Below are positions 36,041-44,414 of a stretch of 61,816 bases of DNA, in pieces (positions within the stretch are counted from its first letter, which is position 1; each line of letters begins with the position of its first letter). Made by a program: the position numbers and the translations under genes. Under the pieces are notes generated by a model. The model made no database searches, was not told the DNA's origin, and was given only the letters and a program-made list of their open reading frames with translations. This DNA is from Streptomyces populi (GTDB lineage: Bacteria > Actinomycetota > Actinomycetes > Streptomycetales > Streptomycetaceae). Location: contig NZ_KZ626888.1 of assembly GCF_002911015.1 (NCBI RefSeq), positions 1 to 61,816 on the forward strand, given 5' to 3'.

Positions 36041-36549
36041 GCTCCGCCCCCGCCGGAGGGGTCGGTGGCCCCGCCGTGCGCCGGGGCGCCGGGGGACGCG
36101 CCCGCGTGCGGGGTGGCGGCGGGCGGTTCGGGGCCCGTGGCCGCGTCCGGTTCCGGGCCCGCGGTCGCGGCGGGTGCCGGATCCGCACCGGGTTCCAGGT
36201 CCGGCGGGCCGCCGTTCCAGGTGAGCGTGACCGTGACGGCCGCCTTGGCCTCGCCGTCCGCGAGCAGGCCGACCACCTTGCCGGCCTTGGCGGTCAGCTC
36301 GATGCCGAACTCGACGCTGACCTCGTCGGGCCGCACCGAGCGCAGCGGGGCGGCGAGGGAGCGGGCGACGCCGGTGATCACCGACTGGAGGCTCTCGACC
36401 TGTGCCTCGACGCGCTCCGCGAAGCCGACGTCCGTCAGGGACAGCTCGCCACCCGGGTCCTCCAGCTCGTCCGCCCCCGAGATCCGGGCCCACACCGGTG
36501 TTCCGTCGGGCATCTCGATCCGTGCGATGCGCGTCACCGCGTCACCCAT
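36037..36549 (-). CDS. CU044_2847 family (trypsin-co-occurring domain) protein (170 aa)
   Basis: A compact domain (RIARIEMPDGTPVWARISGA, VESLQSVITGVARSLAAPLR, DEVSVEFGIELTAKAGKVVG) of about 110 residues is followed by a Pro/Ala/Gly-rich tail. The VEFGIELTAKAG strand is typical of the CU044_2847/Trypco1 family, whose genes sit beside intracellular trypsin-like proteases. GGGGGA precedes the ATG. It is the first gene of the vWA-MoxR-VMAP cluster and is translationally coupled to the protease, suggesting an inhibitor, adaptor or activator of that protease. Confidence 0.88.
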   Translation of the reverse strand: MGDAVTRIARIEMPDGTPVWARISGADELEDPGGELSLTDVGFAERVEAQVESLQSVITGVARSLAAPLRSVRPDEVSVEFGIELTAKAGKVVGLLADGEAKAAVTVTLTWNGGPPDLEPGADPAPAATAGPEPDAATGPEPPAATPHAGASPGAPAHGGATDPSGGGGA

Positions 36550-36731
36550 GGCATCCCCCGTTCCCCCACGCCCCCGTGGCACGAGCCGACCTTGCAGGCT
36601 AGCGGCGGCGGCCCCCGCACGACAGGGGCCCTCCACGGGCTTCCCGTCCCCCGAGGCCCCCCGCGGCGCCCTGGAGCCCGCCTATCCTTTTCCCAGCGTT
36701 CCACTTCCCTTTCACCCACGGAGCACCATCC

Positions 36732-36914
36732 ATGTACTTCACCGACCGCGGCATCGAGGAACTTGAGAAGCGGCGCGGCGAGGAAGAGGTCACCTTCGAG
36801 TGGCTCGCCGAGCAGTTGCGCACGTTCGTCGACCTCAACCCGGACTTCGAGGTGCCGGTGGAGCGGCTGGCGACCTGGCTGGCCCGGCTGGACGACGAGG
36901 ACGACGAGGAGTAG
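36732..36914 (+). CDS. DUF6104 family small protein (60 aa)
   Basis: This is a 60-residue acidic protein (MYFTDRGIEELEKRRGEEEV and onward, ending in a run of Asp/Glu) that is highly conserved in Streptomyces and annotated as DUF6104. It is soluble, mostly helical and of unknown function. The ATG at 36732 has a weak ribosome site (CACGGAGCACC). It is divergent from the ternary-system operon, about 180 bases from the CU044_2847 start, so the two may share a control region. Confidence 0.88.
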   Translation: MYFTDRGIEELEKRRGEEEVTFEWLAEQLRTFVDLNPDFEVPVERLATWLARLDDEDDEE

Positions 36915-36953
36915 GGGCGGGGGCTCCGGACACCGCTCCCGCTCGAGGGCCCG

Positions 36954-37793
36954 TCAGTCGTAGGCGCGCAGCTGGTCGTACGCCAGGCCCAGGGCGCCGC
37001 GGAGCGTCAGGACCGTGCCGGCGGCGATCCAGCCGCCGCTGTGGCGCCGTATCCCCCAGACGGCTACCGGGAGGCCGACGGCCAGCTGGGCCGCGGCGAG
37101 GGTGCGCGCCCTGGGGCCGCGCAGCCAGGGCCCGAGACCGCCGCTCTCCACGACGTCGAGTTCGGCGCCCACGGCGGCGCGCCAGCCGTTCCACTCGATC
37201 TGCTCGGCGTCCGGTCTGATCCGGACCGCGTCCCGGAGCCGGTCCGCGGGTTCCCCGGGTTCGACCCCGGCCGGGAGGAGCACCCCCGCGCGCGTGAGGA
37301 CGGCGAGCAGCCCGCTCACGCGCACGCGCGCGTCGGCCACCGGGTCGGGCCGCGTCAGCGGTTCCAGCGACTGCACGTCGAGCACCGGGTCGAGGCCCAG
37401 ACGGGTGGCGAAGGTGTGCATCGCCTCGTGCTCACCGACCGGGGTGCCGTCCGCCAGCCATTCGTAGCCCACGGTGCGGTGGAAACCCGAGGCCAGGGTG
37501 AAGCCGCTGCGGTCGGTGTCCCACCACAGGGCGAGGACGGGCCAGGGCGCGCCGACGGCGAGCGCCGCGGCCCAGCCGGTGAGCACGCGGTCGACGGGTT
37601 CCGCGCCGTGCCGCCAGGGTCTGCCCTCGGGGACCAGCACGCTCCAGCCGGGTCCCGCTCCGGCGATCAGCATCCGCTCGCGCAGCAGCCGGGCGGCGGG
37701 ACCGGCCGACTCGGGGCGGGCCCGGCACAGCAGCAGGGCACCGGGGGCCCGGACCGGGTGGTCGTCCCTGGACGCACCGGAGGCAGTCGACAT
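36954..37793 (-). CDS. Conserved hypothetical protein (279 aa)
   Basis: Coding bias is strong but I recognise no domain. The N-terminal half contains PGALLLCRARPESAGPAARL and ALAVGAPWPVLALWWDTDRSG, suggesting a globular alpha/beta domain, and the C-terminus has two weakly hydrophobic helices (LAAAQLAVGLPVAVWGI and GGWIAAGTVLTLRGALGLAY) that could insert in the membrane. It converges with the DUF6104 gene and diverges from the DUF4097 gene, whose operator region begins about 60 bases away. Confidence 0.75.
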   Translation of the reverse strand: MSTASGASRDDHPVRAPGALLLCRARPESAGPAARLLRERMLIAGAGPGWSVLVPEGRPWRHGAEPVDRVLTGWAAALAVGAPWPVLALWWDTDRSGFTLASGFHRTVGYEWLADGTPVGEHEAMHTFATRLGLDPVLDVQSLEPLTRPDPVADARVRVSGLLAVLTRAGVLLPAGVEPGEPADRLRDAVRIRPDAEQIEWNGWRAAVGAELDVVESGGLGPWLRGPRARTLAAAQLAVGLPVAVWGIRRHSGGWIAAGTVLTLRGALGLAYDQLRAYD

Positions 37794-37853
37794 GGCACCA
37801 CTTTAGGGCGATTTGCCCACTTCAACGCGCAGCCGATCCCCGAAACGGGTGTC

Positions 37854-37909
37854 TTGACTTTCCCTATCCGCGATATATCGTGAATAGGGAAGACGCGATA
37901 TGGCGCGTC
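37854..37909 (+). promoter_or_regulatory. Promoter and 30-bp palindromic operator of the DUF4097-PadR operon
   Basis: A consensus -35 (TTGACT, 37854-37859) runs straight into a 30-base inverted repeat (37861-37890): TCCCTAT, three bases, a perfect CGATATATCG core, three bases, ATAGGGA; 13 of 15 base pairs are symmetrical. The -10 lies inside it, near 37874-37881. A second inverted repeat, GACGCG-N6-CGCGTC (37892-37909), follows. The AT-rich core suits a PadR-family repressor, and the downstream PadR gene is the obvious candidate. Confidence 0.75.
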
Positions 37910-37957
37910 GAGTTCGGACCCGCGCGAGGGTCCGGTCCGGTCGAGGAGGTCTGCACC

Positions 37958-38947
37958 ATGTCCGAATGGTCCGTGACGGAGCCGGAGAAGCTCGCCTTCG
38001 ACGGCCCGGTGCAGACGCTGCACGTACGCATCGTCAACGGAACAGTGAACGTCGTGGGAACCGACGAGGGTTCCGCCCGGCTGGAAGTGTCCGAACTGGA
38101 CGGCCCCCCGCTCCAGGTGACCCAGGAGGGCGGCACGCTCACGGTGGCCTACGAGGACCTTCCCTGGAAGGGCTTCCTCAAGTGGCTCGACCGCAAGGGC
38201 TGGCGCCGTGCGGCCGTGGTCTCGCTGGCCGTGCCGACCGGGACGCACGTCGAGGTGGGCGTGGTCGGCGCCGCCGCCGTGGTCTCGGGGACGGACGGGC
38301 GGGTGCAGGTGAAGGGCGTCACCGGCGACACCACGCTCGTCCGCGTCTCCGGTCCCGTGCGCGTGGAGACCGTCTCGGGGAGCCTGGAGGCCCAGGCCGT
38401 CACCGGCGACCTCCGCTTCAACTCGGTCTCCGGCGACCTGACCGTCGTCGAGGGCTCCGGCTCCTCCGTGCGGGCCGAGTCGGTGAGCGGTTCGATGATC
38501 GTGGACCTCGACGCCACGGGCTCGCCCACCGACGTCCGGCTGTCGAACGTCTCGGGCGAGATCGCCATCCGGCTCCCCCACCCCGCGGACGCCGAGGTGG
38601 AGGCCAACACCGCGAGCGGCAGCGTCTCCAGCGCCTTCGAGGACCTGCGGGTCAGCGGTCAGTGGGGCGCCAAGAAGATCACCGGCCGTCTCGGCGCGGG
38701 CAACGGCAGACTGAAGGCGGTGACCGTCTCGGGCTCCATCGCCCTGCTGCGCAGGCCCCCGACGGAGGACGAGCCGTACGAGGACGCCCCCGAGCCCCCG
38801 GACACGGCCCCCTCGGCCGGCCCGGACACCCCCACGGGCGACGCGACCGACGGCACGACGGACGACACGACGACCGGCGGCACGACGGACGCCGATGCCG
38901 CCGAGGACCGGCCGGCCGGCTCCGCGACCGACAGGAAGGTTCTCTGA
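37958..38947 (+). CDS. DUF4097 beta-strand repeat protein (329 aa)
   Basis: The protein is built of short repeated beta strands (VNGTVNVVGTDEGSARLEVS, VSGSLEAQAVTGDLRFNSVS, VSGSMIVDLDATGSPTDVRL), the DUF4097 putative adhesin/beta-helix pattern. There is no signal peptide, so it is probably cytosolic despite the family name. The last ~70 residues are a disordered Thr/Asp/Pro tail. GAGGAGGT precedes the ATG. It is followed after one base by the PadR regulator, and the pair is preceded by a strong palindromic operator. Function unknown; association with PadR suggests a role in sensing cell-envelope stress, which is inference. Confidence 0.88.
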   Translation: MSEWSVTEPEKLAFDGPVQTLHVRIVNGTVNVVGTDEGSARLEVSELDGPPLQVTQEGGTLTVAYEDLPWKGFLKWLDRKGWRRAAVVSLAVPTGTHVEVGVVGAAAVVSGTDGRVQVKGVTGDTTLVRVSGPVRVETVSGSLEAQAVTGDLRFNSVSGDLTVVEGSGSSVRAESVSGSMIVDLDATGSPTDVRLSNVSGEIAIRLPHPADAEVEANTASGSVSSAFEDLRVSGQWGAKKITGRLGAGNGRLKAVTVSGSIALLRRPPTEDEPYEDAPEPPDTAPSAGPDTPTGDATDGTTDDTTTGGTTDADAAEDRPAGSATDRKVL

Positions 38948-38948
38948 C

Positions 38949-40028
38949 ATGGCCCCCGTCTTCGCCCACGGCCGGCTGCGCCTCTACCTCCTCAAGCTGC
39001 TGGACGAGGCCCCGCGCCACGGGTACGAGGTGATCCGCCTCCTGGAGGAGCGCTTCCAGGGGCTGTACGCGCCCTCGGCGGGCACCGTCTACCCCCGGCT
39101 GGCGAAGCTGGAGGCCGAGGGACTCGTCACGCACACCTCCGAGGGCGGCCGCAAGGTGTACGCGATCACCGACGCGGGCCGCGCCGAACTGGCCGACCGC
39201 AGCGGCGAACTGGCCGATCTGGAGCTGGAGATCCGCGAGTCGGTCGCGGAGCTCGCGGCGGAGATCCGCGCGGACGTCCGGGGTGCGGCCGGTGACCTGC
39301 GCCGCGAGATGCGGGCGGCGGCCACGGAGGCGCGCCACGGTCCCTCGGGGGGTGCTCGGTCCAAGCAGCACGACGACCCGGCGGGCGGATTCGGCGGCCT
39401 CGACGACTTCCAGGACAGGGAGTCGTGGCGGGCGGCGAAGGAGGAGATGCGGCGCGTCCGTCACGAGTGGAAGGAACAGGCCCGCCGCGCGAAGGACGAG
39501 AGCCGCCGCGCCCGTGACGAGGCGCAGCGTGCCCGCCGCCAGGCCAAGGAGGCGCAGGAAAAGGCCCGCGCGCAGGCCCAGGAGGAGATGCAGCGCATGG
39601 CCAAGCGCGTCCAGGACCAGGTCCAGGACCACTTCGCGCGCGGGGACTGGCCGACGGGCGTACGAGAAGGACTGACCGAACTGGCCAAGGAGTTCGGCGA
39701 CTTCGGGAAGAACTTCGGCAAGGACCTGGGGAAGGACCTCGGCAAGGAGTTCGGCTTCGGCCGCACGCCTTCCGGAACGCCCACGGAACCGGAGTACTCG
39801 GCCACTCCGGAGGACTTCCCCGCCGAGTACGAGCCCGCATGGGCCCACGAGGACTCCACCGGCAGCCCCGGCCGGGACCTGGACCGTCTGCTGGACCGCT
39901 TCCGTGACGACATCCGCGACGCGTCCCGCGACCACGGTGTCACGGAGGACCAGCTCCGTGACATCCGGCGCCACCTGTCGTCGGCGGCGGCCCACATCGG
40001 CGCGGCCTTGCGGAGCAGGCGGCCGTAG
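38949..40028 (+). CDS. PadR-family regulator with long coiled-coil tail (359 aa)
   Basis: The N-terminal ~100 residues form a PadR winged helix: LRLYLLKLLDEAPRHGYEVI, LYAPSAGTVYPRLAKLEAEG, GGRKVYAITDAGRAELA. The rest is unusual for PadR: a long, highly charged coiled coil (residues ~100-225), then a repeated Gly/Lys/Phe segment (FGDFGKNFGKDLGKDLGKEF), and a C-terminal helical part (DQLRDIRRHLSSAAAHIGAA). The start is one base after the DUF4097 stop. Autoregulation through the upstream palindrome is likely. Confidence 0.9.
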   Translation: MAPVFAHGRLRLYLLKLLDEAPRHGYEVIRLLEERFQGLYAPSAGTVYPRLAKLEAEGLVTHTSEGGRKVYAITDAGRAELADRSGELADLELEIRESVAELAAEIRADVRGAAGDLRREMRAAATEARHGPSGGARSKQHDDPAGGFGGLDDFQDRESWRAAKEEMRRVRHEWKEQARRAKDESRRARDEAQRARRQAKEAQEKARAQAQEEMQRMAKRVQDQVQDHFARGDWPTGVREGLTELAKEFGDFGKNFGKDLGKDLGKEFGFGRTPSGTPTEPEYSATPEDFPAEYEPAWAHEDSTGSPGRDLDRLLDRFRDDIRDASRDHGVTEDQLRDIRRHLSSAAAHIGAALRSRRP

Positions 40029-40080
40029 TCCCGTCGGCGGCCCCCGCTCTCCGGCGCCTCCCGGCCGGGGCCGCCCGGAC

Positions 40081-40135
40081 CCGGCTCCGGACCGGCTCCG
40101 GACCGGCTCCGGACCAGCTCCGGACCGGCTCCGGG
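40081..40135. repeat. Five tandem 11-bp repeats
   Basis: CCGGCTCCGGA is repeated five times end to end with one change in unit 4 and one in unit 5. It lies in the 306-base gap (40029-40334) between the convergent padR-like and clpN-like genes; the gap holds no gene. Confidence 0.92.
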
Positions 40136-40201
40136 CTGTCGCCCGCCGCGTCCGGCGGCTCTCGCCGACGTGCGCGACCACCCTCCGCGGAGCTCCCACC
40201 G

Positions 40202-40231
40202 GCCGGGGGAGCCTCGATCGGCTCCCCCGGC
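40202..40231. terminator. Perfect hairpin between convergent genes
   Basis: A 12-base perfect stem (GCCGGGGGAGCC / GGCTCCCCCGGC) with a 6-base TCGATC loop. There is no U-run, but position between two convergent stops and the high GC content suit a Streptomyces terminator. Confidence 0.65.
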
Positions 40232-40334
40232 TTCTCCCGCCCGGGACCGTTCGGGGCCGGGCGGGCCCCGGGGTCACACACGGCCCCGCCGGCCCGCCCG
40301 GCCCCACGGGCCCGGCGCGTTCGCGGCACCCGGC

Positions 40335-40934
40335 TCAGCCCGCCTCCGCCACACCGTTCTCGCCACCGGCACCGGCACCAGCACCGGTGCCGCCGTACAG
40401 CACGCGCGTCACCGACTCGTACGTGACGCCGTGATCGGCCAGCACCTCGGCGGCGACCCCGCCCCGCAAGGTGATCGCCAACAGCAGGTGCTCGTCCCCG
40501 ATGTGACGGTCCCGCCGGGCGGTGGCGATCCGCAGGGCCCGTACCAGCACGTCCTTCGCCTCCTGTCCGAAGGGCCGACGCCGGCCCCGCCTGCCGTCGC
40601 CGCCGCGCCCGCCCGGCTCCAGCACCCCTTCCCCGTGGGCCTCCTCGACCCGGGAGACGATCTCGGACAGGTCGATGCCGAGCCCGGAGAGGGCGTCCGC
40701 GTCGGCGCGCGAGAGCCCTCCCCTGCGCCGCGCCTCGGCGAGGTCCCGCTCCAGCGATTCCCGGAACCCGGTCTCCCCCAGCGATGTCAGCGCGAAGGAA
40801 CCCCGGGTGCCCTCCCGGTCGAGGAGGGCCAGCAGCATGTGCTCCTCCTCGACGGTCCGGGCCCCCACCCGTCCGGAGTGCGTCACCGCGCCCTCGACGA
40901 CGGCACGCGCGTCCTTCGTGAAGCGTTCGAACAT
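40335..40934 (-). CDS. Clp N-terminal (R) domain protein (ClpN-like, 199 aa)
   Basis: This protein contains two Clp repeat motifs without any ATPase module: MFERFTKDARAVVEGAVTHS with VEEEHMLLALLDREG, and AKDVLVRALRIATARRDRHI with GDEHLLLAITLRG. ClpC/ClpA use this domain to bind substrates and adaptors, so a stand-alone copy may act as a decoy or adaptor. The C-terminus is a Gly/Ala tail. Its start overlaps the HTH gene stop by one base (TGATG), with GGGAGG upstream, so the two are translated together from one promoter. Confidence 0.9.
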   Translation of the reverse strand: MFERFTKDARAVVEGAVTHSGRVGARTVEEEHMLLALLDREGTRGSFALTSLGETGFRESLERDLAEARRRGGLSRADADALSGLGIDLSEIVSRVEEAHGEGVLEPGGRGGDGRRGRRRPFGQEAKDVLVRALRIATARRDRHIGDEHLLLAITLRGGVAAEVLADHGVTYESVTRVLYGGTGAGAGAGGENGVAEAG

Positions 40935-41143
40935 CACTGCCTCCCGTACTTCTTGTGCACGGCCTGCCGGCTCACTCCGAGTTCCGCGGCGATCTCCTGC
41001 CACGACCAGCCCTGATTGCGCGCACTGCGCACCTGCACCGCCTCCAGCTGCTCCAGCAGCCTCCGCAGCGCGGAGACCGCCCTCAGCCCGATCCGCGGAT
41101 CGCGGTCACCCGCGCGCTCGGCAAGATCCGTTGCTTCGGTCAT
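40934..41143 (-). CDS. Small HTH protein (69 aa) upstream of clpN-like gene
   Basis: The C-terminal half is a helix-turn-helix (WSWQEIAAELGVSRQAVHKKYG), and the N-terminal half is a helix (IGLRAVSALRRLLEQLEAVQV) suited to dimerisation. The mRNA is probably leaderless: a promoter with TTGACA and TAGGTT puts the transcription start at or next to the ATG. Two tandem palindromes overlap that promoter and are probably its own operators. Downstream coupling to the Clp-N protein suggests a two-gene stress-response unit. Confidence 0.88.
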   Translation of the reverse strand: MTEATDLAERAGDRDPRIGLRAVSALRRLLEQLEAVQVRSARNQGWSWQEIAAELGVSRQAVHKKYGRQ

Positions 41144-41145
41144 GA

Positions 41146-41190
41146 TGTCAACCTACGTTGACACTTCCTCACTGTCAACCAAAATTGACA
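41146..41190 (-). promoter_or_regulatory. Two tandem operators on a consensus leaderless promoter
   Basis: Two palindromes, TGTCAAC-N4-GTTGACA (41146-41163) and TGTCAAC-N4-ATTGACA (41173-41190), are 27 bases apart centre to centre. On the minus strand a perfect -35 TTGACA (41178-41173), 17-base spacer and -10 TAGGTT (41155-41150) lie within them. The -10 ends six bases before the ATG at 41143, so the transcript should start at the initiation codon. A dimer on each palindrome would block both promoter elements. Confidence 0.85.
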
Positions 41191-41336
41191 AGCGGCGGCG
41201 CCCCCGGAGAAGCGGACCCGCCCGGGACAAGGGCCGGACACGCGGAACGGCGGGCCCGGAATCCCGGACCCGCCGCTCGTGGCCGTCACCTCGTGGCCGT
41301 CACCTCGTGGCCGTCACCTCGTACTCGTGGACGCCA

Positions 41337-42302
41337 TCAGCTCGCCGTCAGCACGACCTTGCCGAACAGGTCGCCGGACTCCAGCCGCTCGAAGCCCTCG
41401 CGGGCCCGGTCGAGCGGCAGCACCTCGTCGATGACGGGCCGCACCCCGGTGGCCGCGCAGAAGGCCAGCAGGTCCTCCAGCTCGTCCTTCGTCCCCATGG
41501 TGGAGCCGACCACCTTGAGTTCGAGGAAGAAGATCCGCGTCAGCTCGGCGTGCGAGGGACGGTCGCCGCTGGTGGCGCCCGAGATGACGACGGTTCCACC
41601 GGGGCGCAGCGACTTGACCGAGTGGGACCAGGTGGCGGCGCCGACCGTCTCGATGACCGCGTCCACCCGCTGCGGCAGCCGCGCCCCGGACTCCAGCGCC
41701 TCGACGGCGCCGAGTTCGATCGCCCGCTTCCGCTTGGCCTCGTCACGGCTGGTGGCGAAGACCCGCAGCCCGGCGGCCTTCCCGAGCACGATCGCGGCGG
41801 TCGCCACGCCCCCGCCCGCGCCCTGGACGAGCACCGAGTCGCCGGGGCGCACCCCGGCGTTGGTGAACAGCATGCGGTAGGCCGTCAGCCAGGCGGTCGG
41901 CAGACAGGCGGCCTCCTCGAAGGACAGCCCCGCGGGCTTCGGCAGGACGTTCCACGTCGGCACGGAGACCTGCTCGGCGAAGGTGCCCTGGTAGCGCTCG
42001 GTGAGGATGGACCGGGGCTCGTCGGGGCCGACCCCGTGCCCGCTCTGGCCGATGACGGAGTGCAGGACGACCTCGTTGCCGTCCTCGTCGATCCCGGCGG
42101 CGTCGCAGCCGAGGATCATCGGCAGTTTGTCCTCGGCGAGGCCGACCCCGCGCAGCGACCACAGGTCGTGGTGGTTGAGGGAGGCGGCCCGTACGTTCAC
42201 GGTGGTCCAGCCCGGCTTCTGTTCGGGGGCCGGACGCTCCCCCAACTCCAGGCCGTTCAGCGGCTGGTCACGGTCGATTCGGGCGGCATAGGCAGCGAAC
42301 AT
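41337..42302 (-). CDS. Zinc-independent alcohol dehydrogenase / quinone oxidoreductase-like protein (321 aa)
   Basis: An MDR-superfamily oxidoreductase with an N-terminal GroES-like domain (VNVRAASLNHHDLWSLRGVG, ILGCDAAGIDEDG) and a Rossmann NADP domain with VLVQGAGGGVATAAIVLGKA. The cysteine and histidine ligands for catalytic zinc are absent from the usual places, as in quinone-oxidoreductase-type members. ATG 42302 begins the characteristic MFAAYAARI start; the ribosome site (AAGG) is weak. Substrate unknown. It stands alone, with a repeat-rich region upstream. Confidence 0.9.
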   Translation of the reverse strand: MFAAYAARIDRDQPLNGLELGERPAPEQKPGWTTVNVRAASLNHHDLWSLRGVGLAEDKLPMILGCDAAGIDEDGNEVVLHSVIGQSGHGVGPDEPRSILTERYQGTFAEQVSVPTWNVLPKPAGLSFEEAACLPTAWLTAYRMLFTNAGVRPGDSVLVQGAGGGVATAAIVLGKAAGLRVFATSRDEAKRKRAIELGAVEALESGARLPQRVDAVIETVGAATWSHSVKSLRPGGTVVISGATSGDRPSHAELTRIFFLELKVVGSTMGTKDELEDLLAFCAATGVRPVIDEVLPLDRAREGFERLESGDLFGKVVLTAS

Positions 42303-42394
42303 GACCTTGACGATAGGCTCCGCCCCCGGCCGGGGGAACCGCCTCCGTCTGTGACACGTCCCCCACCGACCGGGTGGCCCCGCGCACAAGACGC

Positions 42395-42600
42395 CTTCGC
42401 CCCCTCCGCCCCTTCCCGCCCCTTCCCGCCCCTGGGGGGCCACGCCCCCGGGCCCCCGCGCCGGCCTGACGGCCTCGTCCTCGCTCGCCGGACGGGCCGG
42501 AACTCTCCGGCGCGGGAAATCAGCCCCTCCGGCGATCGAGGAGCGGGGGTCCGGGGCAGCGCCCCCGCCACGGGACGGGAAGGGGCGGAGGGGGCGAAAC
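42395..42600. repeat. Dispersed Streptomyces-type inverted repeat
   Basis: A perfect 23-base inverted repeat (42396-42418 and 42576-42598, arms beginning TTCGCCCCCTCC) brackets a segment rich in GC blocks that includes a CAGCCCCTCCGGCGATCGAG-type sequence (about 42523-42542). This layout resembles a palindromic repeat family that I recall as common between Streptomyces genes. It sits between the oxidoreductase and malic-enzyme genes in a gap of 351 bases (42303-42653) with no gene. Confidence 0.75.
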
Positions 42601-42653
42601 AAGGGCGGCCCCGCCAGGAGGTCTCCCGGCGGGGCCGTGCAGGACGCATCGCG

Positions 42654-43877
<1,224 letters not shown>

Positions 43878-44414
43878 TTTGTTTACCCCTTAAGTCTTCA
43901 ATATCGAGGGTGGCCACTCCTGGTTGAGGGGTGGGCGGGCACCGCGCAGGCCCTGCCGCTGTGGTTGCGTACGGGCCGCTGCGCGACGGGCGCGCCGCAC
44001 ACGCGCCCTGAGCCCCGGATGAGGGGTGTAAAGAACCTTCTTACCGGACGGACGGCGTCGAGGACGAGTCCATAGAACCAAGATCACATGGCGGTGAGAT
44101 GACTCATGCCCCGATCCATTGACACTTCCGGACATGTCCTCGTTCGTTCACGAGTGCCGCGTAGCGGTCTTCCGCGGGTCGCGGTGGACCGGAGATCTTC
44201 CGGCCGGAAGGGAGGATTCCCGCACATGATCCGGCCGAGAGGTACTGCCGGGTAGCGCTTCGGGGGTCACCCGTTATCCGATTTTGACATAGCGGTCACC
44301 ATGAATCTCGCCGTCCGAATGGCAAGATGCCGTCATTACACGAGGTCGCGACACTCGAAGGTGTGTGTTTCCGTCGACCTATCGGCTACTCCCTGATCCG
44401 CCGGAGGAACCCTC
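43878..44414. other. Divergent control region malic enzyme / amino-acid transporter
   Basis: This 537-base stretch separates two divergent transcription units. No gene is convincing. A consensus-like TTGACA is seen at 44284-44289 on the plus strand, but no matching -10 at normal spacing. The region is AT-richer than its surroundings near 44280-44340, as expected for promoters. Confidence 0.4.

Noticed and set aside
22204..36549. Recent genomic island or prophage
   Set aside because: No integrase, att site, tRNA or IS is seen, and base composition and codon use match the surrounding core genes.
40081..40135. CRISPR array
   Set aside because: Units are 11 bases without unique spacers; it is a simple tandem repeat. 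No cas genes are in the window.
44284..44312. Promoter of the amino-acid transporter with -35 TTGACA
   Set aside because: The -35 is good, but at 16-18 bases spacing there is only CTCGCC-like sequence, so a promoter is not claimed.
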